A DNA stretch of 64,000 bases. It comes from Dyadobacter psychrophilus. GTDB lineage: Bacteria > Bacteroidota > Bacteroidia > Cytophagales > Spirosomataceae. Under the pieces are notes generated by a model. That model was not told the DNA's origin. It was given only the letters and a program-made list of their open reading frames with translations, and did no database searches. Positions 8,152-17,266 of the stretch are shown here, piece by piece (the first letter of the stretch is position 1; each line of letters opens with the position of its first letter). Both the position numbers and the translations under genes were made by a program. Location of the stretch: contig NZ_FUZA01000001.1 in the NCBI RefSeq assembly GCF_900167945.1, positions 868,001-932,000 of the forward strand. Reading direction: 5' to 3'.

Positions 8152-9249
8152 ATGAATTCAAACGCAAAGTCTGTATTTTCAAAAATACCGAATCTGAATA
8201 AAACCCTCTCATTTGTAATTATCTCGGGTACGCTCCTCTCCACATTTTCTTGTAAAGAAAAAAAAGACACCTTCCAGGCTCGCGGCGGTGGCGGTCCCAC
8301 CATTGTGGACGTCATTATTGTCAAGTCTGAAAAAGTTAGTGATAAAGTTGAGGTTAACGGAACAATTGTTGCCAATGAATTCGCCGAACTGAGACCGGAA
8401 GTAAGCGGATTGCTTACTTTCCTCTATGTTCCTGAGGGACAGACGGTTTCGAAAGGGACGGTAATAGCAAGAATCAATAACGCCGATTTGCAAGCGCAAT
8501 TAAGCAGATCGAAAGTGCAGCTTGATCTTGCAGAAACAACTGAGAAACGATTAAAACAACTTGTGGCCGTAAACGGCATTAACCAGGCAGACTACGATCT
8601 GGCTGTAAATCAGGTTAATACATTGAAGGCGGATATGGTTTATACGCAGGCTTTGATTGACAAAACAATTGTTAGGGCGCCATTTACCGGTGTTATAGGA
8701 TTAAGAAAGGTTAGTGAAGGTTCTTTTGTGACGCCTACGAGCATTATTTCAACCATGCAGCAGTTGTCGAACCTGAGAATTGACTTTACAATTCCTGAAA
8801 CCTATCAGAAATATGTGCAGAAAGGCCGGAATGTAGAAGTGCTTCTGGACCAAAATTCAGGCAAAAGAGAAACTGCGCGGATTATAGCCCTGGAACCGCA
8901 GGTTAACCAAACGACGAGGAACATTACGGTGAGAGCCGTCCTGAACTCGGGATCTACCAGTCCGGGCTCATTTGCCAAAGTATATTTGAATGCGAGTACG
9001 AATAAAAACAGTATTATGATCCCTACCAACTGCATTATCCCGGAGGCAATGGGTAAAAAGGCAGTTACTGTAAAAGGTGGTAAGGCAGTGTTCGTCGAGA
9101 TCCAGACTGGCGACAGACGGGAAGATGTAGTGGAAGTAACGAGCGGCCTGAGTGTTGGCGATACCGTGGTTGTTTCGGGCGTGTTATTTGCCCGTCCTGA
9201 TGCTCCTGTGAAAGTGAGAAGCGTAAAAAGCTTGAATGTTGCGAAGTAA
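8152..9249 (+). CDS. RND efflux periplasmic adaptor (membrane fusion protein)
   Basis: 365 residues. The N-terminus has a hydrophobic signal ending LLSTFSCKEK, a lipobox with Cys about 34, so it is probably a lipoprotein in the inner membrane. It has the standard adaptor order: a first beta/lipoyl half (ELRPEVSGLLTFLYVPEGQTVSKGTVIARI), an alpha-helical hairpin (about 115-155), a second lipoyl half (TIVRAPFTGVIGLRKVSEGSFV) and a beta-barrel with membrane-proximal domain (about 200-360). It bridges the RND pump and the outer-membrane channel encoded directly downstream. A Gly-rich linker follows the lipobox. Confidence 0.93.
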   Translation: MNSNAKSVFSKIPNLNKTLSFVIISGTLLSTFSCKEKKDTFQARGGGGPTIVDVIIVKSEKVSDKVEVNGTIVANEFAELRPEVSGLLTFLYVPEGQTVSKGTVIARINNADLQAQLSRSKVQLDLAETTEKRLKQLVAVNGINQADYDLAVNQVNTLKADMVYTQALIDKTIVRAPFTGVIGLRKVSEGSFVTPTSIISTMQQLSNLRIDFTIPETYQKYVQKGRNVEVLLDQNSGKRETARIIALEPQVNQTTRNITVRAVLNSGSTSPGSFAKVYLNASTNKNSIMIPTNCIIPEAMGKKAVTVKGGKAVFVEIQTGDRREDVVEVTSGLSVGDTVVVSGVLFARPDAPVKVRSVKSLNVAK

Positions 9250-9288
9250 GTACGGCGGTACGATGACTATTCCCTTGAAACCTGACCT

Positions 9289-12200
9289 ATGAACATTTCC
9301 GAATTATCCCTGAAACGGCCCGTACTGGCCGTAGTCATGAACCTGCTCATCATCTTGTTTGGTGTGGTAGGCTATAATTTCCTTTCCCTCCGCGATTATC
9401 CCGCCATTGACCCGCCGGTCGTCAACGTCCGCACGAGCTACACCGGTGCGAATGCCGATATCATTGAAAGCCAGATTACTGAGCCACTCGAAAAAAGTAT
9501 TAATGGTATTCCCGGCATTAAAAGTATTAGCTCATCGAGCCAGATCGGTTCCAGTAATATTACCGTAGAATTCAACCTGGAAGCAGATCTTGAAGGCGCT
9601 GCCAATGATGTGCGTGACAAAGTAAGCCAGGCACAGCGGAACCTTCCGCAGGACGTGGACGCGCCGCCGGTGGTGAGTAAAGCTGATGCAAACAGTGATT
9701 TTATTCTGCTTCTGGCAGTGCAAAGTCCGTCCAAAGGGTTATTGGAATTGAGCGAATATGCAGAGAATGTGTTGCAGCAAAGTTTGCAAACCATTGACGG
9801 CGTAAGCGCCATTAATATTTTCGGGCAAAAGCGTTATGCCATGCGCATATGGCTTGATCCTGATAAAATGAGCGCCTACGGAATCTCCTTCAATGACATT
9901 TCAACCGTATTAAGCTCCGAAAACGTTGAGTTGCCCGCCGGTAAAATTTATGGCGACAACACCGAGCTGACCATCAGAACAATGGGCCGGCTTACGAGTG
10001 AAAAAGAATTCAGCGATCTCGTCATCAGAAATGACACGGCCGGGATTGTGCGCCTCGCTAATGTGGCAAAAGTGGAATTAGGGCCTGAAAATGAAGAGCA
10101 AAGCTGGAAATACAATGGCATGTATGCAGTTGGTCTGGCAGTAATCCCACAACCGGGTGCTAACTATGTAGAAATTTCCGATGAGTTTAATAAAAGGCTT
10201 GCAGAGATTCAGAAATCGAATAAATCAGACATTACATTCAACGTTTTACTGGATAACACCCGGCTTGTCCGCCAATCCATCCTGGAAGTTGAAGAAACGC
10301 TGCTCATTGCGTTTTCGCTGGTTGTGATCGTAATCCTTTTCTTTTTCAGAAGCTTCGTAGTCGCCATCCGCCCGCTTATCGACATTCCGATCTCACTGGT
10401 CGCCACGTTTTTCATTATGTATTTGTTTGGGTTTTCAATCAATATATTAACCCTGCTGGGCATTGTACTGGCAACCGGGCTTGTGGTGGATGATGGGATT
10501 GTGGTCACGGAAAACATTTTCCGAAAGCTCGAAAGCGGCCTTCCAATCCGGCAGGCGGCACTGGAAGGAAGCCGTGAAATCTTCTTTGCCGTTATTTCTA
10601 CTTCGCTTACGCTTGCTGTTGTGTTTCTTCCGGTGATTTTCCTGGAAGGTTTCGTTGGAAGCTTGTTCAGGGAATTTGGGATTGTAGTTGCCTCTGCGGT
10701 TTTGATCTCGGCATTTGTTTCATTGACAATCACCCCGGTGCTTAATGTATTTTTAAATCGTAAAAGCGCAGGCCACGGATGGTTTTACAACAAAACAGAA
10801 CCATTCTTCACAGGTATGGAAGATGGATATAACAGGTCTTTGCGCGGTTTTATGAAGGCCAGGTGGATTGCCTGGGTTTTGGTGGCAGCATGTGGTGTAG
10901 TAATATATTTTACCTATACCAATCTCCAAAGTGAACTTGCTCCCATGGAAGACCGGAACAGCATTCGCTTTAACCTGTCGGCACCTGAGGGAACCAGCTT
11001 TAACCAGATGCAGCAGGTTTCGGATCAGCTATCCAATTTCCTTAACGACTCTATTCCGGAAATGGCATTTACATTCTCCGCTACGCCGGGCTTCGGTGGT
11101 GGCGGCGTAAATAGCGGTACGGCGCGTATAGGCCTTGTTCCGGCAGGTGATCGTAAAAAGAGCCAGAATGATCTTGCACAAGAGATCAATAAAAAACTAT
11201 CCCGTTTCAATGATGCCCGGATTTTTGCAACACAGGAACAAACCATTTCGGTAGGACAAGGTTCAAGGGGCGGATTACCGGTTCAGTTTGTTTTGCAAAA
11301 CCTCGATTTCAATAAGATTTTTGACGTTTTACCGAAGTTTCTGGAAGAAGCCAGGCAAGATCCTACGTTCCAGAATGTGGACGTCAATCTTAAATTCAAC
11401 AAGCCTGAGATCCGGCTAACTATTGATCGCTTAAAGGCAAGAGATCTTGGATTATCAACGACTGATGTTGCCGGCGCCATCCAATCGGCATTTAGCGGGC
11501 GAAGGCTTGCCTATTTTATCATGAATGGTCAGCAATATCAGGTAATCGGACAAGTGGAGCGCGATGAACGCAACAAACCAGCCGATATTTCCAAATTATA
11601 TGTTCGAAATACCCGCGGTGAAAACATTCCTTTAACTGCCGTGGTCCAGATGAAAGAAGAGAGCGGCCCGCCTACGATCTATCACTATAATCGTTACAAA
11701 AGTGCGACAGTCTCCGCTTCGTTAGTAGAAGGAAAAACCATTGGCGATGGCGTTGCTGCAATGAGAAGAATCGCTGCGAAACTGTTGGATGAATCATTCC
11801 AGACATCATTAACAGGCTCATCGCGTGACTTTGAAGAAAGCTCTTCCAACACCAGCTTTGCTTTTGGACTGGCATTACTCCTGGTGTATCTGGTGCTTGC
11901 CGGACAGTTTGAAAGCTTCACCGATCCATTCATCATCATGATCACTGTGCCGCTTGCACTAGCAGGAGCATTATTAAGCCTTTATCTTTTCGGTTTAACC
12001 ATTAATATTTTCTCCCAGATCGGGATGATCATGCTCATTGGACTTGTGACGAAAAACGGGATCCTGATCGTGGAATTTGCAAATCAGAAACGAGAGCAAG
12101 GCATGGGACGAACAGCGGCAGCGGTGGAATCGGCCACACAACGTTTACGACCCATTTTGATGACAAGTCTTGCAACCGCGTTTGGTGCATTGCCAATTGC

Positions 12201-12384
12201 ATTGAGTTTGGGAGCCGCCGCTACAAGCCGGGTTCCGTTGGGTGTCGTGATCGTGGGTGGCCTCATGTTCTCGCTGATCCTTACATTATTCGTAATCCCA
12301 GCAGTTTACACCTTCATTTCACCGAAAAATCATAAAATGACCGAGGAACAGAAAATGGCAGAAGAACTTACTGTTCAACATTAA
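9289..12384 (+). CDS. RND efflux pump, hydrophobe/amphiphile (AcrB-like) type
   Basis: 1031 residues, the usual size for AcrB/MexB-like permeases. It starts with MNISELSLKRPVLAVVMNLLIILFGVVGY (TM1). It has two large periplasmic loops and twelve predicted TM segments. TM4 carries the proton-relay pair VVDDGIVVTENIFRKLE (Asp-Asp at about 403-404). The C-terminal repeat has GLVTKNGILIVEFANQKRE with the relay Lys. These point to proton-driven export of drugs or amphiphiles rather than heavy metals. The gene lies 39 bp after the adaptor gene and 44 bp before the channel gene, a complete tripartite operon. The substrate is not inferable. Confidence 0.94.
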   Translation: MNISELSLKRPVLAVVMNLLIILFGVVGYNFLSLRDYPAIDPPVVNVRTSYTGANADIIESQITEPLEKSINGIPGIKSISSSSQIGSSNITVEFNLEADLEGAANDVRDKVSQAQRNLPQDVDAPPVVSKADANSDFILLLAVQSPSKGLLELSEYAENVLQQSLQTIDGVSAINIFGQKRYAMRIWLDPDKMSAYGISFNDISTVLSSENVELPAGKIYGDNTELTIRTMGRLTSEKEFSDLVIRNDTAGIVRLANVAKVELGPENEEQSWKYNGMYAVGLAVIPQPGANYVEISDEFNKRLAEIQKSNKSDITFNVLLDNTRLVRQSILEVEETLLIAFSLVVIVILFFFRSFVVAIRPLIDIPISLVATFFIMYLFGFSINILTLLGIVLATGLVVDDGIVVTENIFRKLESGLPIRQAALEGSREIFFAVISTSLTLAVVFLPVIFLEGFVGSLFREFGIVVASAVLISAFVSLTITPVLNVFLNRKSAGHGWFYNKTEPFFTGMEDGYNRSLRGFMKARWIAWVLVAACGVVIYFTYTNLQSELAPMEDRNSIRFNLSAPEGTSFNQMQQVSDQLSNFLNDSIPEMAFTFSATPGFGGGGVNSGTARIGLVPAGDRKKSQNDLAQEINKKLSRFNDARIFATQEQTISVGQGSRGGLPVQFVLQNLDFNKIFDVLPKFLEEARQDPTFQNVDVNLKFNKPEIRLTIDRLKARDLGLSTTDVAGAIQSAFSGRRLAYFIMNGQQYQVIGQVERDERNKPADISKLYVRNTRGENIPLTAVVQMKEESGPPTIYHYNRYKSATVSASLVEGKTIGDGVAAMRRIAAKLLDESFQTSLTGSSRDFEESSSNTSFAFGLALLLVYLVLAGQFESFTDPFIIMITVPLALAGALLSLYLFGLTINIFSQIGMIMLIGLVTKNGILIVEFANQKREQGMGRTAAAVESATQRLRPILMTSLATAFGALPIALSLGAAATSRVPLGVVIVGGLMFSLILTLFVIPAVYTFISPKNHKMTEEQKMAEELTVQH

Positions 12385-12428
12385 TTGCCATTTTTCTCAA
12401 ATAATTATAAATCAACTTTTGTTTTTGC

Positions 12429-13757
12429 ATGAACCCGCTCCTGATTTTGAAATGTAAGAAGAACCTTTTATTAATGCTTTTACTGGTCAGTAGCAGCGCA
12501 TTTTCAATGCAGGCAGACAGCCTGACTATCACGTTGGAGGATGCCATTGCAACGGCTTTAAAAAACAACTACGAAATAGAAATAGCTAAAAACAATGTTG
12601 AAGCCAATACGCTGCTCAATAATTACGGGGTTGCTGGAGGTTTGCCGCTGGTAACGGCTGCCGCATCAAATACGGAGCAGATCACGCAGATCACGCAAAA
12701 ATTAACCGACGGAACGGAAATCAACCGGAATGCAGCCGCGGGTAACAACACCCAAGCTAGTTTGAATGTCGGGATTTTGTTATATAATGGAAAAAGGGTT
12801 GTTTCCACAAAAAAGCGTTTAGCTGAACTGCAAAATCAAAGCGCTGAGCTGCTTAACTCTCAGATTCAGAACACGATCGCGCTGGTCATGACGAGTTACT
12901 ATGATGTGGTTCGCCAATTGAGCTACGTAAATACGGTCAGGACATCTATTCAGGCGTCCGAAAAACGGCTGGAAATTTTGAAAGTGAGAAAAGAGGCCGG
13001 TATGGCCAATAATGCAGATCTTTTTCAGGCACAAATTGATTTAAATACATTAAATCAAACATTGCTGGACCAGCAGATGGTGGCCCAGGTCGCAAAAACT
13101 GAGTTACTACGCATCCTGACCCTGGACCCGAAAGTGGCGGTGAGCATCAGGGATACGATTATGGTTGATAATAATTTGAAGCTTGAAACAGTTCTGGACC
13201 GCATTGCCGTAAATGCTGATGTTAAGGCCGCGGATCACCAAATCCGCATTAATGAGCTCATTGTCAGAGAAACGGCTGCATTAAGATATCCTACTGTTCG
13301 ATTCAACACCGCTTATAATTACTCACGAAACCAAAATGCCGCAGGTTTTACGCTGCTCAACCGGGCAGTTGGGCCCAACGCAGGCCTTTCATTGGGTATT
13401 CCGATTTATAATGGATCGGCATTTAAAAGGCAACAGCAGGTGGCAGAAATCAATACAGAAAGTGCAAAGTTACAGCGCAGCTCCATCGTGCGCGATTACA
13501 ATGCAGGAGCCGTTAAAATGTATCAAACTTATCTTTCCTCGCTCCAGCAGCTGGAAACCCAGAAACTCAATTACAATCTTAGCAAGCAATTACTTGATCT
13601 GACATTGCAGCGTTTTGAGTTGATACAGGCGACGATCATTGATGTGCGGGAAGCGCAACGCAGTTTTGAAGACGCCGGTTATCGGATGATTAACCTTAAT
13701 TATGCCGCCAAAGCAGCCGAAATTGAACTGAAAAGACTTAGTAACACATTGCAATAG
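12429..13757 (+). CDS. TolC-family outer-membrane efflux channel
   Basis: 442 residues with a signal peptide (LLMLLLVSSSAFSMQA). Two OEP repeats follow: the first starts at LTITLEDAIATALKNNYEIEIAKNN, the second at VLDRIAVNADVKAADHQIRINE. Long coiled-coil helices and short strands are typical of TolC trimers. As third gene of the RND operon it supplies the outer-membrane exit duct. A strong terminator follows it, so the operon ends here. Confidence 0.92.
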   Translation: MNPLLILKCKKNLLLMLLLVSSSAFSMQADSLTITLEDAIATALKNNYEIEIAKNNVEANTLLNNYGVAGGLPLVTAAASNTEQITQITQKLTDGTEINRNAAAGNNTQASLNVGILLYNGKRVVSTKKRLAELQNQSAELLNSQIQNTIALVMTSYYDVVRQLSYVNTVRTSIQASEKRLEILKVRKEAGMANNADLFQAQIDLNTLNQTLLDQQMVAQVAKTELLRILTLDPKVAVSIRDTIMVDNNLKLETVLDRIAVNADVKAADHQIRINELIVRETAALRYPTVRFNTAYNYSRNQNAAGFTLLNRAVGPNAGLSLGIPIYNGSAFKRQQQVAEINTESAKLQRSSIVRDYNAGAVKMYQTYLSSLQQLETQKLNYNLSKQLLDLTLQRFELIQATIIDVREAQRSFEDAGYRMINLNYAAKAAEIELKRLSNTLQ

Positions 13758-13775
13758 CATATTTCTTATGCAATT

Positions 13776-13812
13776 AAAGGGCTGGCTATCAAATAGTCAG
13801 CCCTTTCTTTTT
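13776..13812 (+). terminator. Rho-independent terminator of the RND operon
   Basis: A 14-bp stem (13776-13789 with 13793-13806, one G-U pair) closes a 3-nt loop and is followed by a T-rich tail TTTCTTTTTG. It ends the adaptor-pump-channel transcript. The remaining 120 bp up to the next ATG show no clear promoter match. Confidence 0.85.
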
Positions 13813-13932
13813 GTCCCATACGGAGCGTTGTTGGCATAGGTTTTTCTCCAATTTGTTTAGAAAGATTAAAAAGACATTAAACCTTTCACATCATTCTTCA
13901 TCTAACAGACTTATTTCCTTCAACTTAACATT

Positions 13933-16338
13933 ATGAAAAATTTCCGGCTGCCTTTTTTCCTTTTGCTTTTGATCACGTTTCGAGCTTATGCGCAGGAAGA
14001 GCCGGCGGAGACATTCTCTGTTAAAGGCAAATTGGAGGATGGGGATAAGAATCCGGTTTTGTTTGCCAATGTTGCCTTGTATTCTGCCAAGGATTCAACC
14101 CTTACCGGCGGCATCGCTTCTGACGACAAAGGTGTTTTTGAATTCCCCGCAGCACCGGGAAATTATTTTCTCAAAATAACGTATCTCACTTTGGATGAGA
14201 AGATTGTCCCCAATGTGACCGTTGCAGCCCAGAATGTTGATCTCGGAACAATTTCTCTCAAATCCAATGCAAAAGTTTTGGAAGAATTGCTCGTCAGGGG
14301 CGAAAAGAGCCAGATGGAATTGCAGCTCGACAAGCGCGTTTTCAACGTGGGAAAAGACCTGAGCAACATCGGGAGCAATGCTTCGGATATTCTCAATAAC
14401 ATGCCGTCGGTGACCGTGGATGTGGAGGGAAATGTGGCATTGCGAGGAAGCCAGAATGTCCGGATCCTGATCGATGGGAAGCAATCGGGGATGGTTGGAC
14501 TTAATCCGGCAGAAGCATTACGGCAAATTCCAGGCGATTTGATCGAGAGCATTGAGATCATTACAAATCCTTCTTCTCGCTACGACGCCGAGGGCGAAGT
14601 AGGGATTTTGAATATAGTAATGAAAAAAAATATCCGTTATGGCCTGAATGGGTCTTTCACCGCAACAGGTGGTTATCCGGCTAACTTCGGCGGCTCATTT
14701 AACCTCAATTACCGCAGAAAGAAGGTAAACCTGATCGCTAATTACGGCTTAATGTATCGTGAAGGGCCTGGACGTGGCAATTCGCGTCAGGAATATAACA
14801 GCGCCGACACAAGCTTTGTATACGAGCAAAAGACTGCGCGGACGCGTTCCGGAACCTCAAACAATTTCATGGTCGGGCTGGATTATTTTCTGAATAACTT
14901 CAATACGGTTACGGCAACTGTTTCTTATCGTAAGTCAATGAACAAGAACAAGTCGCATCTGGATTACATGGATTATGATTTCAACAATGTGCTGACTCAA
15001 ACCGTCACACGTGCGGAAAGGGAAACAGAGCCGAGAACCAACATTGAGGCGGCGCTCAACTATGAAAAGAAGTTTGACAAAAAAGGCCAGAGCCTGACAT
15101 TCAATTCCAAATATATTATCAGTGACGAGACGGAATCTTCACGCTATCACGAATTTTCGAATCTGGATCCGGCTGGGATCATGCAGCGTGCATTCAATAC
15201 AGAAGATGAAAAAACTTTCCTGGCGCAACTCGATTACATTCAGCCCGTTGGGAAAGATGGGAAAATAGAAGCGGGACTTAAAAGCTCAATCAGGTTGCTG
15301 GATAACGACTTTTCCGTGCATCAGCAAGACGAGCAAATGGACTGGATCATTCTGGAACAGTACGACAACCGGTTTGCTTATGATGAAAAAATACATGCAG
15401 GCTATGTAATGGCCAGCAATCAATTTGGGAAAGTATTCTTGCAAGCTGGTTTAAGGGGCGAATATTCGGACATTACAACCGAACTAAAAAAGACGAATGA
15501 GCGCAACCACCGGGGATATTTCAATTTATTCCCAAGCGTTCACATGTCCTATAAAGTTAAAGATGCCCAAACCGTGCAGCTAAGTTACAGTTACCGCCTC
15601 AGCCGCCCCAATTTCCGTGACCTTCTGCCTTTCTCCAATTTCAGCGATTCGCGCGTTTTCAGAGCTGGTAACCCGCTGCTGAATCCTGAATTCACACATT
15701 CTTTTGAAGCAGGCCACTTGCTGAATATGCCGAAAGGATCACTGCTTTCCAGCATTTATTATCGTCATCGGCTTGGTGTTGTTGAAAACATTACTTTCGT
15801 TGACTCAACGGGTTTCACCACAGTCACGCCTGTAAACCTTTCAACTGGAGATTCCTACGGTTTTGAATTCAACCTTACTTATGATCCTGCGCCCTGGTGG
15901 AAACTGACTGGAAACGCCAACATTTTCCGTGCGATCAATGAGGGTTTTTACAATGACAAGGTTTTAAAAAGCGACACCTATTCGTGGACGAGCCGCTTTT
16001 CTTCGCGGGTTACGCTTTTCAAATCCGTTGATTTTCAATCGTCATTCAATTATCGCGCACCGAGAAAAACGACTCAGGGACGTGATTTGGCCATTTATTT
16101 TATAGATCTTGGATTTTCAAAGGACATCTTAAAAGGAAAAGCAACCGTAACGGCGAGTGTGCGAGACCTGCTCAATTCTCAGAAAAGACGCAGCATTGTC
16201 GAAAACTCGGGTTACTATTCGCGCTCCGAATTCCAATGGAGAGCGAGACAATTTCTGGTTACATTCGCTTACAGGCTCAACCGCTCAAAGGAAAAGGAAA
16301 GGATGGATAACAAAGGCGGAGAAAATGAGGAAGACTGA
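13933..16338 (+). CDS. TonB-dependent-receptor-like outer-membrane beta-barrel protein
   Basis: 801 residues. Signal peptide FRLPFFLLLLITFRAYAQ, then a carboxypeptidase-regulatory-like beta-sandwich (about 28-115, FSVKGKLEDGDKNPVLFANVALYSAKDSTLTGG). A plug domain follows (about 120-235, with NIGSNASDILNNMPSVTVDVEGNVALRGSQNVRILIDGK). A C-terminal 22-strand-type barrel rich in alternating aromatic residues ends in QFLVTFAYRLN. This is the short outer-membrane beta-barrel family common in Bacteroidota, related to but smaller than SusC. No SusD partner is nearby, so it is not a polysaccharide utilisation locus. The substrate is unknown and may be a metal complex or peptide. Confidence 0.88.
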   Translation: MKNFRLPFFLLLLITFRAYAQEEPAETFSVKGKLEDGDKNPVLFANVALYSAKDSTLTGGIASDDKGVFEFPAAPGNYFLKITYLTLDEKIVPNVTVAAQNVDLGTISLKSNAKVLEELLVRGEKSQMELQLDKRVFNVGKDLSNIGSNASDILNNMPSVTVDVEGNVALRGSQNVRILIDGKQSGMVGLNPAEALRQIPGDLIESIEIITNPSSRYDAEGEVGILNIVMKKNIRYGLNGSFTATGGYPANFGGSFNLNYRRKKVNLIANYGLMYREGPGRGNSRQEYNSADTSFVYEQKTARTRSGTSNNFMVGLDYFLNNFNTVTATVSYRKSMNKNKSHLDYMDYDFNNVLTQTVTRAERETEPRTNIEAALNYEKKFDKKGQSLTFNSKYIISDETESSRYHEFSNLDPAGIMQRAFNTEDEKTFLAQLDYIQPVGKDGKIEAGLKSSIRLLDNDFSVHQQDEQMDWIILEQYDNRFAYDEKIHAGYVMASNQFGKVFLQAGLRGEYSDITTELKKTNERNHRGYFNLFPSVHMSYKVKDAQTVQLSYSYRLSRPNFRDLLPFSNFSDSRVFRAGNPLLNPEFTHSFEAGHLLNMPKGSLLSSIYYRHRLGVVENITFVDSTGFTTVTPVNLSTGDSYGFEFNLTYDPAPWWKLTGNANIFRAINEGFYNDKVLKSDTYSWTSRFSSRVTLFKSVDFQSSFNYRAPRKTTQGRDLAIYFIDLGFSKDILKGKATVTASVRDLLNSQKRRSIVENSGYYSRSEFQWRARQFLVTFAYRLNRSKEKERMDNKGGENEED

Positions 16339-16356
16339 TTCTACGGTTGAAAGCGT

Positions 16357-16364
16357 TACATTTG
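16357..16364 (+). promoter_or_regulatory. Candidate -7 element (TACATTTG) before cvfB-like gene
   Basis: TACATTTG matches TAnnTTTG 24 nt before the ATG at 16388, giving a leader of about 15 nt. No -33 partner is obvious. Confidence 0.35.
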
Positions 16365-16387
16365 CGCAAACTTTTGTACAATAGCGA

Positions 16388-17227
16388 ATGCTTTTTATAG
16401 GAAAATACAATCACCTCACCATTGAACGCCTTACCAGCGTAGGCATGTTTCTGAGCGACATCGAGGGCGAGGAAGTGCTGCTGCCCAATCAATATCTTAC
16501 CGATGAAATGCAGATCGGCGATAACATTAAAGTGTTCGTCTATCTTGATTCCGAGGACCGGCCGGTTGCAACCACAGAAACGCCAAAAATCATCCGTAAT
16601 GAATTCGCATTCCTCGAAGTGACAGATGTTACCGAGCACGGCGCTTTCATGGATTGGGGGTTAATCAAAGATCTTTTCGTGCCGTTCAGGGAACAAAGCA
16701 CGCCCATGCAGGTCGGAGAATGGCACGTCGTTTTTCTTTATCTCGATCAAAAATCGTCCCGCTTAATTGCTTCTACCAAAATAGATCGCTTCCTGGAAAA
16801 TGAAAGGCTTACCGTAGCCGAAGGTGATCAGGTGGATCTGTTGATCTTTTCTAAATCGGATCTGGGTTATAATGCCATTGTTAATCAATATCACAAAGGA
16901 TTGATATATGCCAATGAAGTTTTCCGCGAGATAAAAATCGGCGATTCTTTAAAAGGTTACGTCAAGAAAATAAGAGAAGAAAACAAGCTCGATTTGAGTC
17001 TGCAAAAGACAGGTTATGAAGTAGTTGAGCCGACTGCGCAGTTTATTCTGGATGAATTGAAAAAGGCCGATGGCTTCCTAAACTTATCGGATAGCAGCTC
17101 ACCGGAGGATATTTATAAAAAATTACAAATCAGCAAGAAAGTGTTTAAAAAGGCAATCGGTGGGCTTTACAAACAGGGACTGATCAAGATCGGTGATGAC
17201 GGGATCCGGCTGGTTGTTGAAGATTAA
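16388..17227 (+). CDS. cvfB: CvfB-type S1 RNA-binding protein
   Basis: 279 residues, the normal CvfB length. The N-terminus MLFIGKYNHLTIERLTSVGMFLSDIEGEEVLLP is the first S1-like fold. A second S1 domain, with EVTDVTEHGAFMDWGLIKDLFVPFREQ, covers about 75-140, and a third, with LIYANEVFREIKIGDSLKGYVKKIREENKLDLSLQ, about 150-215. A winged-helix domain, with SPEDIYKKLQISKKVFKKAIGGLYKQGLI, closes the protein. CvfB relatives bind RNA and affect virulence-factor expression in Staphylococcus. In Bacteroidota the role is not established. The gene is monocistronic between its own promoter candidate and a bidirectional terminator. Confidence 0.9.
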   Translation: MLFIGKYNHLTIERLTSVGMFLSDIEGEEVLLPNQYLTDEMQIGDNIKVFVYLDSEDRPVATTETPKIIRNEFAFLEVTDVTEHGAFMDWGLIKDLFVPFREQSTPMQVGEWHVVFLYLDQKSSRLIASTKIDRFLENERLTVAEGDQVDLLIFSKSDLGYNAIVNQYHKGLIYANEVFREIKIGDSLKGYVKKIREENKLDLSLQKTGYEVVEPTAQFILDELKKADGFLNLSDSSSPEDIYKKLQISKKVFKKAIGGLYKQGLIKIGDDGIRLVVED

Positions 17228-17230
17228 ATT

Positions 17231-17259
17231 AAAAATGCCGGTGCTGAGCCGGCATTTTT
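17231..17259. terminator. Bidirectional terminator between cvfB-like and amidohydrolase genes
   Basis: A perfect 11-bp stem, AAAAATGCCGG with CCGGCATTTTT, encloses a 7-nt loop. The A-run on the left and T-run on the right let it act in both directions between the convergent genes. Confidence 0.88.
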
Positions 17260-17266
17260 GTTAACA

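Noticed and set aside
13758..13932. tRNA or small RNA gene in the gap before the barrel protein
   Set aside because: Apart from the terminator the gap is AT-rich with no cloverleaf-like pairing or CCA end.
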